Source: Odoribacter sp. AF15-53
Lineage (GTDB): Bacteria > Bacteroidota > Bacteroidia > Bacteroidales > Marinifilaceae
Direction of reading: 5' to 3'
NCBI RefSeq assembly: GCF_003479425.1
Contig: NZ_QUHC01000001.1
Coordinates: forward strand, 1,094,486 to 1,158,485
DNA length: 64,000 nt
The notes below the pieces were generated by a model that saw only the letters and a list, made by a program, of their open reading frames with translations, did not search any database and was not told the origin of the DNA. Shown here piece after piece: positions 27,174-35,027 of this stretch. A program made the translations under genes and the position numbers. How positions within the stretch are numbered: the stretch's first letter is position 1; every line of letters starts with the position of its first letter.

Positions 27174-27548
27174 ATGAAAAAAGACCAACTGACATTCAAC
27201 GACCTGCCGACTGTGGTAGGCGAACTATGCGACAGAATCGCAAGTATGGAAAACCTGCTTACAGAGAAACTTTCCAAGCAGTACGAAACCAAAGAGGACA
27301 CGCACGTCCCCATGACCGTACAGGAGGCTTGCAACTATCTTAAAATGCCGTTGTCGACCTTTTATTACAAGGTCAAAAAGGACGATATTCCAGTTATAAA
27401 ACAAGGGAAGCATCTCTACATCTATCGTGACGAACTGGATAGATGGCTGGAATCTTCCCGGAAGAATCCGGCTCCGCAAAGTTTCGAGGATGAGAATGAG
27501 TCCTTGCTCGCCTCCCATCGCCGTAAACCGAACCCTAAAAACTGGTAG
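27174..27548 (+). CDS. Helix-turn-helix (excisionase-family) DNA-binding protein
   Basis: 124 residues. A short coiled coil at the start (VVGELCDRIASMENLLTEKL) is followed by an excisionase-type wHTH (about 42-95: TVQEACNYLKMPLSTFYYKV, then KKDDIPVIKQGKHLYIYRDE and LDRWLESS). Its start is 2 bp from the RepA-like ATPase gene when measured stop to start, so the two form an operon. Such small HTH proteins commonly precede the replication or ATPase gene in Bacteroidales mobilizable elements. Confidence 0.85.
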   Translation: MKKDQLTFNDLPTVVGELCDRIASMENLLTEKLSKQYETKEDTHVPMTVQEACNYLKMPLSTFYYKVKKDDIPVIKQGKHLYIYRDELDRWLESSRKNPAPQSFEDENESLLASHRRKPNPKNW

Positions 27549-27550
27549 CG

Positions 27551-28621
27551 ATGGAAAAGACAGACACTATTATTCTTTCTCCGGAAGAGTTGACCGCTTA
27601 CATAGCGGAGTCTACAATAAGCGTAACGAGTACATACGAACACTCCCCAGTGGTTCTGATGGTGGACGATACTGTTATCGGAACATTGGGAAACTTCAGT
27701 GCTTCCATCGGGAAAGCCAAAAGTAAGAAAACTTTCAACATTTCGGCCATTGTCGCATCGGCATTGAGTGGCAGCACCGTTCTTCATTATCGGTCTACAT
27801 TTCCTGAAAATAAACGGAAGATTCTATACATAGACACAGAGCAGGGGCGGTATCATTGCCAACTGGTATTGAAACGCATCTTACGTTTGGCCGACCTACC
27901 GGAATACAAGAATCCGGACAATCTGATCATGCTGGCTCTGCGCAAGTTTTCCCCTAAACTACGTCTGGCGATAGTCGAACAGGCCATTGGCACGATACCA
28001 GATTTGGGACTGGTGGTAATTGATGGCATCCGTGATTTCCTGTATGACATCAATTCTCCTGGTGAATCTACCGATATCATCTCCAAATTCATGCAGTGGA
28101 CGGATGACAGGCAAATCCATATCCATACCATCTTGCATCAGAACAAGAATGATGAACATGCCCGTGGTCACATCGGCACGGAACTCAACAATAAAGCGGA
28201 AACCATCATGCAGGTCGAAGTGGACAAAGAGGACAAAGCTGTAAGCGTGGTCGAAGCCGTCCATATCCGTGACAGTGAGTTTGAGCCTTTCGCCTTCCGC
28301 ATAAACGAGGAAGCCATGCCCGAACCGGTAGAGTCCTATCTGCCCAAAGAGAAGAAGACCGGACGACCAACCAAAGGACCGTTCGATCCGGACAAGGAGA
28401 TTCCAAAGAATGTACATCGTCCAGCATTGGATGCCGTTTTTGCCAATGGCAACATCAACAATTACGATGATTATATAGAACGCTTGAAAGAGGGTTACGG
28501 ATTACAGGGTATAAAACTCGGTTATAACAAGGCGGTAAAGGTCGCAACATTGCTCAGCGACAAACAAATGGTTATAAAAGAAGGGAAAGATTATGCCTTC
28601 AATCCAGAATACCATTATTGA
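27551..28621 (+). CDS. RepA-like AAA ATPase of the mobilizable element
   Basis: 356 residues with a RecA-like fold: a Walker A-like loop in SASIGKAKSKKTFN, a possible Walker B in LGLVVIDGIRDFLYD and HTILHQNKNDEHARGHIG, the pattern of RepA/KaiC-type hexameric ATPases. The P-loop is degenerate: GKAKSKKT has Lys where the second invariant Gly normally stands. The C-terminal part (about 290-356) is helical. Two codons separate it from the HTH gene upstream. It probably helps replicate or unwind the excised circle; that role is inferred from position. Confidence 0.75.
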   Translation: MEKTDTIILSPEELTAYIAESTISVTSTYEHSPVVLMVDDTVIGTLGNFSASIGKAKSKKTFNISAIVASALSGSTVLHYRSTFPENKRKILYIDTEQGRYHCQLVLKRILRLADLPEYKNPDNLIMLALRKFSPKLRLAIVEQAIGTIPDLGLVVIDGIRDFLYDINSPGESTDIISKFMQWTDDRQIHIHTILHQNKNDEHARGHIGTELNNKAETIMQVEVDKEDKAVSVVEAVHIRDSEFEPFAFRINEEAMPEPVESYLPKEKKTGRPTKGPFDPDKEIPKNVHRPALDAVFANGNINNYDDYIERLKEGYGLQGIKLGYNKAVKVATLLSDKQMVIKEGKDYAFNPEYHY

Positions 28622-28639
28622 TTTCAACTTTACTTTATT

Positions 28640-28930
28640 GTTGGGGCGTATATATAAGAATAAAGCAAAGTCGGAGGAAGACATCATGTGAGATATTCAT
28701 ATCCCCTCTTTTAGAGGCTAGTATCATCCTATGTTTCCTATCCGAGTGCCAGCTCACTATACGCAACCGATGTGGCTTGCCGTGAAGCATCAACAGGTAA
28801 CTGTTGCGAGATATGCCAAGGTATAACCTCACTGCGTTACGGTTGTACATTGTCGCTCTCGCCTGCTCAGTTCCCTCGCCGGTGCGGTACTCGCAAGCTC
28901 GCACCTAGTCAACCATTATAAAACGATTCA
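28640..28930. other. Candidate origin of transfer (oriT) region
   Basis: A 310-bp gap directly upstream of mobC and the relaxase with no convincing ORF. It contains short inverted repeats such as CAACAG-gtaa-CTGTTG (28791-28806) and GGTGCG...CGCACC (28881-28905). Position next to mobC-mobB is the usual place for oriT in Bacteroidales mobilizable elements. The nick site was not identified. Confidence 0.4.
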
Positions 28931-28931
28931 A

Positions 28932-29351
28932 ATGAAAGAAGATATTGAAAATACATCGGACTCCTCGAAAGAAACCAGAAGTGTCTTTATCGGAGCTAAA
29001 GTCACTCTTACTCAGAAGGAGCATATAAAATCACTGGCCGGACAATGCGGCATGACTGTAAGTGACTACATATTATCACGTGCGTATAACTTCAAGCCAA
29101 AAGCAAGGCTCACGAAAGAAGAAGCGGTACTGTTACAGAATCTGGACGATTGTCGGTCAGACCTCGTAAAATACACCTCCGCCCTACACGGAATGTCCAC
29201 AAAGCAGCGCATGGCAATGTTCAATCAGGTTCCGTTTATGGTGGGCTGGCTGAAAGAATTAGGTAATGTGGCTGAAAATATCTGCCAGTTCCTGAATGCT
29301 GTAAAAGAGAAGAACAAAATTCCGTCCACCCCTAAATCCGAAGAAGAATGA
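28932..29351 (+). CDS. mobC: MobC-like relaxosome accessory protein
   Basis: 139 residues. The N-terminus (RSVFIGAKVTLTQKEHIKSL, then AGQCGMTVSDYILSRAY) has the ribbon-helix-helix pattern of MobC/plasmid mobilization proteins; the rest is helical (LVKYTSALHGMSTKQRMAMF). It would bind oriT and help the relaxase open the strands. The stop overlaps the relaxase start by 4 bp (ATGA), so translation is coupled. Confidence 0.85.
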   Translation: MKEDIENTSDSSKETRSVFIGAKVTLTQKEHIKSLAGQCGMTVSDYILSRAYNFKPKARLTKEEAVLLQNLDDCRSDLVKYTSALHGMSTKQRMAMFNQVPFMVGWLKELGNVAENICQFLNAVKEKNKIPSTPKSEEE

Positions 29352-30559
29352 TTGCGAAAGCCAAAGCCATATCGCACGGCATAAACGACCTCCGTTACAT
29401 TACCGGCGAATCACAGCATAAGAAGCATCCGGAGAAAATCTATCGGGTATTGGACAATCTGTTGTCCTCAGAACCGGATGCTATGGGGATATGGAACTCC
29501 ATGCAGTTGACCCTATCCCAGCATCGACCGATAAAGAACTCCGTTATCAGAATCGAGCTGAGTCCATCGCCCGAACATACCCAATTCTATGACATCGAAG
29601 ATTGGCAAAATCTTTGGCAAGATTTCGCCGAGGAGTTCGACAAACAGGTGATTACCGGCAAGGATGGAAAAGTCCGTTCCTATCCGACCAATTTGGCAGG
29701 CAGCAAGTACTCGGTTTGGCTTCATACGGAATCCAAAGGCGAAGTTCCCCATCTACATGCTGCGGTCTGCCGTCTGGATGAGAACGGCAACATCAACAAT
29801 GACCACAACATTCATCTTCGGGCGCAACGTGCTGCCGAACGAGTGGCAAAGAAACGAGGCTGGACGACTGCGGCACAAATCCGAAATCGCAACATTCCAC
29901 AAGTGAACCGGGACTGTATGGAGGTGTTGAAAGCAATGCCATCATGGTCATGGGATGAGTACAAGAATGCTCTTATACGGAAAGGTTATACCGTCCATGA
30001 AAGGGAGGACAAGAAAGGTCTTCTCCGTGGATATGCTCTCATGAATGGAAACACCAAATACAAGGCTTCAGAATTGGGAATCGGCAGGAATCTAATGGTC
30101 TCGAAACTTCCTGCGACATGGAAGAAACTGCACCATCAGCCAGCTACCGTCATTAGAAATAATGCTCCCCAAGCCGTTCAACAGATAGCGATACATAAGG
30201 TTGCTCCTATTGACTATACCCAATATCTCACATATCGTCACGATATGATTCCCTATACCCTCAATCATGAAGACAAGGAACACAAGTTCTATATTTCGGA
30301 AAAAGTGCTCGACTGTTTCAATGACGAGTTTGATTACAGGGCTGTTGCCAACTGTCAGGAACTTACCGATATGGCGGTAGCTATATTTGTCGGACTGATA
30401 GATACTCCCAATGTAACAACCGGAGGAAGTGGCGGAGGTTCACAAAGCGACCTTCCGTGGAGAGACAAGGACGAAGACGATTTGCAATGGGCTCGCAGAT
30501 GCGCTCGTGCTGCCAGTCGTTCGTTAGGAAAGAAAACGAAAATAGGATTAAAACGATAA
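29348..30559 (+). CDS. Relaxase / mobilization nuclease (MobB-like)
   Basis: 403 residues. The N-terminal relaxase domain has the metal-binding histidine motif in SKGEVPHLHAAVCRLDENG (His-x-His, about 137-139) and a family-typical start with ISHGINDLRYITG. The central part includes RAAERVAKKRGWTTAAQI, and the C-terminus is basic (SLGKKTKIGLKR). It would nick oriT and pilot the strand through a conjugation channel supplied by another element; no type IV secretion genes are present, so the island is mobilizable rather than self-transmissible. It overlaps mobC by 4 bp. Confidence 0.88.
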   Translation: MIAKAKAISHGINDLRYITGESQHKKHPEKIYRVLDNLLSSEPDAMGIWNSMQLTLSQHRPIKNSVIRIELSPSPEHTQFYDIEDWQNLWQDFAEEFDKQVITGKDGKVRSYPTNLAGSKYSVWLHTESKGEVPHLHAAVCRLDENGNINNDHNIHLRAQRAAERVAKKRGWTTAAQIRNRNIPQVNRDCMEVLKAMPSWSWDEYKNALIRKGYTVHEREDKKGLLRGYALMNGNTKYKASELGIGRNLMVSKLPATWKKLHHQPATVIRNNAPQAVQQIAIHKVAPIDYTQYLTYRHDMIPYTLNHEDKEHKFYISEKVLDCFNDEFDYRAVANCQELTDMAVAIFVGLIDTPNVTTGGSGGGSQSDLPWRDKDEDDLQWARRCARAASRSLGKKTKIGLKR

Positions 30560-30563
30560 GCAC

Positions 30564-31091
30564 ATGAAGACGAAATTTGATTTTTCCGCAGAAATGAATG
30601 AAGCGGAATCCATAAAAAACACTCCCAAGAATGAATATCTGGAGGAAGAGAAACGGTTACTCGATATCAACGCAAAGGAACTTGCCAGCCTGAATGATAA
30701 CGTGTTCAAGTTGAGAACAGAAGTTGAAAATCTGTCCGGCTCTATACGTGAGTGCAAACCTATCATTTCTAAAGAAATGCAGAATTTAGCAGTAGAATTT
30801 GGTGCGACCCTTCTATGCAATTTTCTCAGCCAGATTGAGAGCAAATGTAAGGAAACCGAGCGGAGAATGAAGAAAGCCGACAATGCCATCCCCATCCCAG
30901 ATACGGCATTCTACATTTTGATTATCATTGTAGTTGTTCTATCTTCTTTTTTCGTGTGCATGATAGTGGCTAATGCAGAGATTTTGCATTCCGGATTGAT
31001 TTGGAAAGCAGTTATCTGCTGTATTCTCATTGCCGTTTTAGGAATTGGTATAGCGTTAATAGTACAGAAGTTTTTGGATAGAGGTAAATAA
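30564..31091 (+). CDS. Coiled-coil protein with two C-terminal TM segments, unknown
   Basis: 175 residues. An acidic coiled coil (about 15-70) is followed by a helical stretch and two hydrophobic segments (about 112-134 and 148-170: FYILIIIVVVLSSFFVCMIV and VICCILIAVLGIGIALIV). It starts 4 bp after the relaxase stop and ends at a terminator, so it is the last gene of the mobilization operon. A role in transfer or in coupling to the membrane is possible; no family was recognised. Confidence 0.7.
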   Translation: MKTKFDFSAEMNEAESIKNTPKNEYLEEEKRLLDINAKELASLNDNVFKLRTEVENLSGSIRECKPIISKEMQNLAVEFGATLLCNFLSQIESKCKETERRMKKADNAIPIPDTAFYILIIIVVVLSSFFVCMIVANAEILHSGLIWKAVICCILIAVLGIGIALIVQKFLDRGK

Positions 31092-31094
31092 ACG

Positions 31095-31137
31095 AAAAGT
31101 CTCAATCGGATAGAGATTGCTACCAGTTGAGACTTTT
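31095..31137. terminator. Bidirectional terminator between convergent genes
   Basis: AAAAGTCTCAA (31095-31105) pairs with TTGAGACTTTT (31127-31137), an 11-bp stem ending in T-runs on both strands. It separates the mobilization operon from the minus-strand gene at 31.15 kb. Confidence 0.85.
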
Positions 31138-31151
31138 ATAATATGCCTATG

Positions 31152-31538
31152 TTATTGAAACTTTATTACAGGAACTACTTTTTCACCAAGTTTGGTCTCA
31201 TAACGAAATGTTCCTATTTGCATAGCCTTTTTACCTTTAGGTACTTCAATTACCTGATCATCATAAAACAGATTCTGACCATCTGTCACAATATAGACGA
31301 CCGGCCCAGTAAAAAATGAAGTTGAATACCCTTTCTCCTCGCAATTGGCCAAAGCACCATCCCCAAGAACCTGAAAAACTTCAAATTTTGTTGCGGTAGT
31401 AAATACCGTCTGTTGCTCGGCAATCGTAATATCCGATTCGTTAGCATTTGAATTGGTAATACCTATAACAAAAAGTACTGCAATTGTTAATACACACCCA
31501 GTAACAATTCCCAAGAAGAATATCAAACCCTTTCTCAT
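31152..31538 (-). CDS. Small single-TM protein, unknown
   Basis: About 128 residues from the preferred start at 31538 (MRKGLIFFLGIVTGCVLTIA); seven residues upstream are open to 31559. One N-terminal TM segment and a small extracytoplasmic beta-rich domain (LFYDDQVIEVPKGKKAMQIG). No family was recognised. It is isolated between the transfer genes and the recombinase, convergent with the former. Confidence 0.6.
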   Translation of the reverse strand: MRKGLIFFLGIVTGCVLTIAVLFVIGITNSNANESDITIAEQQTVFTTATKFEVFQVLGDGALANCEEKGYSTSFFTGPVVYIVTDGQNLFYDDQVIEVPKGKKAMQIGTFRYETKLGEKVVPVIKFQ

Positions 31539-31643
31539 AAGTAATATTTTTAATAACATTCAAATATACAACATAATTCTGAATCACAGAACAATTGAGA
31601 GCGAAGAAATTACAGCATTAATTTCCTCGCTCTATACATAACT

Positions 31644-32570
31644 TTATTTACCCAGTGACTTGAACACCTTAGATATGCATCGCTTTTTCTGTTCCATATT
31701 TGGATGAACATATAAGTCCAGTGTAGTTGAGATATTTGAATGCCCCAGTAGCACACTAACAGTCTTATAATCACAACCGACCTCTATACAACGAGTCGCA
31801 AAACTATGACGGAGTCCATGATACTTCAGCTTGGGAATATCAAGTTTCTCCATAAGCCTTTTATAGTAGTTGCGATATGTGCGTGGCTCTGTCGGACGCT
31901 CATCATTAGTAAGAATGTAATAATCGTCATTAATTACTTTTTTCAAAGGCTTTAACATAGTAAGCAATTCTTTGTTTATCGGGATTTCACGGCAAGAGTT
32001 TTTTGTCTTTGGCGTGTTGATGACCAGCTCTGTATGTTTTCTCTCTCCTTCTATGATATAGATGCGTTCTATCGTCCGGTTAACGGTTAGAATCCCGTCA
32101 TATACATTGATGTCGCTCCATTTCAAAGCACAGATCTCCCCTATACGCAGACCGGTACTAAGGCTGATATAGATACCAAGTCCCGGAAAGGAAAAGTGGC
32201 TCTGAATATAGTTCAGAATCTTTTTATGATTTGCCACGGACAAGACCTCCAACTTTTTACCAGCAACGTCTGTTGGGTACTTAATATCCCATTCGTAATA
32301 GTTCATCCATTCGTTTTTCACCCCGAATTTCATAACCATCTTTAGGACAATAAGAATGTCCTTAACAGATTTCATGCTCAATCCGCCTTCCAACTTTTCA
32401 AGCACAAAGCCTTGTACATCATTTTCATGAAGTTCGTTACTCTCACCAAACTTTGGCAAAATGTGATTTTCAAGAATCAACATGTAGGCTGCCAATGTCG
32501 ATTGTTTCACATACGGTCGCTTGTTCTCTCGCCATGCGTCCGAAATTTCTCTAATTGTCTTCTGAATCAT
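31644..32570 (-). CDS. Tyrosine recombinase, probable hsdS invertase
   Basis: 308 residues. An N-terminal SAM-like domain (about 5-105) precedes a catalytic domain with all key residues: Arg in STGLRIGEICALKW, HGLRHSFATRC (H-x-x-R), His in VLLGHSNISTT and Tyr in LDLYVHPN. It is unlike the island integrase at 24.9 kb and is closer to the XerC/D-type recombinases found next to variable hsdS loci in Bacteroides. Its gene ends up head-on with the array and its start is 47 bp from the outer inverted repeat at 32617. I infer that it catalyses inversions in the hsdS array. Confidence 0.85.
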   Translation of the reverse strand: MIQKTIREISDAWRENKRPYVKQSTLAAYMLILENHILPKFGESNELHENDVQGFVLEKLEGGLSMKSVKDILIVLKMVMKFGVKNEWMNYYEWDIKYPTDVAGKKLEVLSVANHKKILNYIQSHFSFPGLGIYISLSTGLRIGEICALKWSDINVYDGILTVNRTIERIYIIEGERKHTELVINTPKTKNSCREIPINKELLTMLKPLKKVINDDYYILTNDERPTEPRTYRNYYKRLMEKLDIPKLKYHGLRHSFATRCIEVGCDYKTVSVLLGHSNISTTLDLYVHPNMEQKKRCISKVFKSLGK

Positions 32571-32616
32571 AATTTTGAATTTAATTGGTTCTAATAATTA
32601 GAGAAATATAATAGGT

Positions 32617-32645
32617 AATGTTCCCCTTTTGAGATTTCCAGAGTT
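32617..32645 (+). repeat. Outer inversion repeat of the hsdS array, left copy
   Basis: 29-nt site beginning AATGTTCCCC and ending TTTCCAGAGTT. It matches 36167-36195 (opposite orientation) at 28 of 29 positions and encodes the shared NVPxLRFPEF start of TRD1 in both full hsdS genes. Confidence 0.9.
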
Positions 32646-33780
32646 TACAGATGAATGGAAGGAGTCTGTGTTATCAGATTTTGTAGAGCGAGTTAAAAGG
32701 AAAAATAAAAACAATCTTTGCAAACTGCCACTAACAATTTCCGCACAATATGGCTTGGTTGACCAAATTTCATTCTTCAATAAAGTCATTGCAAGTGAGA
32801 ATATGTCGAATTACTATTTATTACATAAAGGAGATTTTGCCTATAATAAAAGCTATTCTTCAGAATATCCGTGGGGTGCAATAAAGCGACTTGACTGTTA
32901 TGAGCAAGGTACATTATCCTCTCTATACATTTGCTTTAAACCGTATAGTCATGTCTCATCGGATTTTTTAACTCACTATTTTGAAACTTCAAAATGGCAT
33001 CAAGGTATTTCTGAAATCGCAGTTGAAGGAGCAAGGAATCATGGATTGTTAAATGTTGGTATTCAAGATTTTTTTGAGACAAGGCATTGCCTACCTCAAA
33101 GTCTCTTAGAGCAAGAGAAAATTGCAAAATTTCTCAACTTAATCGAAGAACGAATCGCGACCCAAAACAAAATCATTGAGGATTTGAAGAAACTAAAGTC
33201 CGCCATTGTTGATAAACTCTATTCATCAACAAATGGCAAGACTTATTCTTTCTGTCAACTTTTTGAAGTGGTCAATGAGAAGAATAAAAAACTTGCTTAC
33301 AAAAATGTTCTTTCTGCCAGTCAAGAGTTAGGTATGATTGAGCGTAGCAATATAAACATAGACATCAAATTTGAACAAGAAAGTATCAGTGGATATAAGA
33401 TTGTCCGTAAAGGTGATTATGTTGTACATCTTCGTTCTTTTCAAGGAGGTTTTGCTTTCTCTGATACAACAGGAATATGTAGTCCAGCATATACAATACT
33501 GCGTCCCAACGATTTAGTGGTGTATGGCTATCTGTCTCATTTTTTCACATCAAAGCCGTTTATAAAGTCTCTTAAACTTGTAACATACGGCATACGTGAT
33601 GGAAGATCTATCAATGTGGATGAATGGTTGGATATGCCGATTCTACTTCCGTCAGCACAAGAGCAAATGCGCATCCTTACAATAGTAAATGCTATTGATG
33701 CAAAACTTCATAATGAAGCCAAAGTACAATTTTGCTTATCCAGTCAAAAGTCTTATTTATTGAATACTATGTTTATATGA
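32629..33780 (+). CDS. Silent full-length type I specificity gene (hsdS-b), no start codon
   Basis: 383 residues of HsdS beginning inside the outer repeat (LRFPEFTDEWKES) without a usable ATG or promoter of its own; only a TTG at 32629 opens the frame. TRD1 (about 1-160), a central conserved region (FLNLIEERIATQNKIIEDLK), TRD2 (about 200-350) and a C-terminal conserved helix (SSQKSYLLNTMFI). HsdS sets the DNA sequence recognised by a type I RM complex. The 3' end overlaps the opposing half cassette by 8 bp. It is probably expressed only after inversion brings it behind the hsdS-a start region. Confidence 0.85.
   Translation: MRFPEFTDEWKESVLSDFVERVKRKNKNNLCKLPLTISAQYGLVDQISFFNKVIASENMSNYYLLHKGDFAYNKSYSSEYPWGAIKRLDCYEQGTLSSLYICFKPYSHVSSDFLTHYFETSKWHQGISEIAVEGARNHGLLNVGIQDFFETRHCLPQSLLEQEKIAKFLNLIEERIATQNKIIEDLKKLKSAIVDKLYSSTNGKTYSFCQLFEVVNEKNKKLAYKNVLSASQELGMIERSNINIDIKFEQESISGYKIVRKGDYVVHLRSFQGGFAFSDTTGICSPAYTILRPNDLVVYGYLSHFFTSKPFIKSLKLVTYGIRDGRSINVDEWLDMPILLPSAQEQMRILTIVNAIDAKLHNEAKVQFCLSSQKSYLLNTMFI
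33160..33179 (+). repeat. Central 20-bp inversion repeat in hsdS-b
   Basis: ACCCAAAACAAAATCATTGA, encoding TQNKI. Identical in inverted orientation to 35651-35670 in hsdS-a, offering a TRD1/TRD2 exchange point between the two full genes. Confidence 0.8.
33198..33212 (+). repeat. TRD2 core site A in hsdS-b
   Basis: GTCCGCCATTGTTGA, 15 bp, identical in inverted orientation to 34368-34382 at the start of half cassette c. Confidence 0.85.
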
Positions 33781-34384
33781 ACATCTGTTTCAGCAAATAA
33801 GATTTTTGTGTGTAGTACAATCTTTGCAAACTTTTGTTTACCATTAACGATTTCTCTATCGCATCAATGGCAAAAATGATTGATTGGGATTTCCCATTCT
33901 CTATCAGAGGAAAACTCATATTTAATATGTCATCGCCATTGAGATTTGCAATAGCTCCATTTCCCCCTTGCAGTGATTGATACACCAGCCTCTTGTATCT
34001 CTGTGATTGCATTAACCATTTTACAAATGGATATGATGTGCGGTAGATACCGCAAAATGCACCTATCGTAGATTGTCCATCATTGAATGGATAATATGAG
34101 TTTTTCCCTACAAGAGAAGAAGAACCATTAGCCATACAAATAACAATATCACCTTTTCGCAGGATTTGGCTTGTAGTTGGTGTTTTATTAACGTAAACAA
34201 CTTCATCTTTGTCTACATTGTTGCCGTAATTCAAATTATTTGCTCGTATTACAGTAGTGGCGGCTTTATTTTCTGTAACATCTTCATTTGCATAGGTTAA
34301 TCCTCTTACAAAACAACCAACATCCCTCAATTTGAATGATTCACCATTTTGATTGCACAACAACATTTCAACAATGGCGGACAT
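33773..34384 (-). CDS. Half hsdS cassette (TRD2-c), silent
   Basis: 203 residues covering only a TRD2 and the C-terminal conserved helix (LYYTQKSYLLKQMFI). It starts at core site A (SAIVEMLL, matching SAIVDKLY of hsdS-b in the same frame) and has no promoter. Its 3' end meets hsdS-b tail to tail (8-bp overlap). Inversion between the two copies of site A would splice this TRD2 onto hsdS-b. It is a storage segment rather than an independent gene. Confidence 0.8.
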   Translation of the reverse strand: MSAIVEMLLCNQNGESFKLRDVGCFVRGLTYANEDVTENKAATTVIRANNLNYGNNVDKDEVVYVNKTPTTSQILRKGDIVICMANGSSSLVGKNSYYPFNDGQSTIGAFCGIYRTSYPFVKWLMQSQRYKRLVYQSLQGGNGAIANLNGDDILNMSFPLIENGKSQSIIFAIDAIEKSLMVNKSLQRLYYTQKSYLLKQMFI

Positions 34385-34414
34385 AACTGAAATTTCATCC
34401 TTAATTCAGGCAAT
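34368..34414. repeat. Back-to-back core sites A and B between half cassettes
   Basis: 34368-34382 is the reverse complement of GTCCGCCATTGTTGA (site A), and 34397-34414 is ATCCTTAATTCAGGCAAT (site B). Only 14 bp separate the two, so the divergent half cassettes c and d each begin at a different core sequence. Confidence 0.85.
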
Positions 34415-35027
34415 GTGTGATACTTTGATAGAATCAGAACAACATAAAGTTGAATTGGCCTTTAGTGATTTTGGAAAATCGTATTCCGGCTTATCAGGTA
34501 AAAGTGCAGAGGATTTTGGTGAAGGCTGTCCGTACATAACATATATGAATGTCTATCAGAATCAAATCATTAATGCGACTAATGTCGGTTTAGTCAAAAT
34601 CAATGGAGCTGAACAGCAATCAGTTGTCCATTATGGTGACATTCTTTTTACTTTGTCATCTGAAACGGCAGAGGAAGTTGGAATAGGAGCTGTGTATTTG
34701 GGAGACACTTATCCATTATACCTAAATAGTTTCTGCTTTGGTATCCATATTATAGATGACAATAAGATTTTCCCTCCGTTCTTAGCATTTTATGTTTCAA
34801 CAAAGTCGTTTAGAAAGGTGGTTTTTCCGCTGGCACAAGGCAGTACACGCTTTAATCTGCAAAAGAATGACTTTATGAAGAAAGGGTTTTCTTTTCCAAC
34901 AGTAGAAAGGCAGAGGAAGATATACTCAGCCCTCAAAACCTATTCAGATAAACTTGCCGTTGAAAAGAGCATAGCCAAGTTGCTTTGTAAACAGAAAAAT
35001 CACCTCTTAAGCAAGTTGTTTATATAA
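34374..35027 (+). CDS. Half hsdS cassette (TRD2-d), silent
   Basis: About 217 residues from ATG 34374 (MADITEISSLIQAM). After core site B (SSLIQA, matching ESLIQA of hsdS-a in frame) comes a TRD2 (FSDFGKSYSGLSGKSAEDFG, then GCPYITYMNVYQN) and the conserved C-terminal helix (CKQKNHLLSKLFI). No promoter is seen. It overlaps the 3' end of hsdS-a tail to tail by 8 bp. Inversion at site B would exchange this TRD2 with that of hsdS-a. Confidence 0.8.
   Translation: MADITEISSLIQAMCDTLIESEQHKVELAFSDFGKSYSGLSGKSAEDFGEGCPYITYMNVYQNQIINATNVGLVKINGAEQQSVVHYGDILFTLSSETAEEVGIGAVYLGDTYPLYLNSFCFGIHIIDDNKIFPPFLAFYVSTKSFRKVVFPLAQGSTRFNLQKNDFMKKGFSFPTVERQRKIYSALKTYSDKLAVEKSIAKLLCKQKNHLLSKLFI

Noticed and set aside
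31644..32570. Second integrase marking a separate integrated element
   Set aside because: No transfer genes or attachment repeats go with it, and its position 47 bp from the outer hsdS repeat fits an invertase better.
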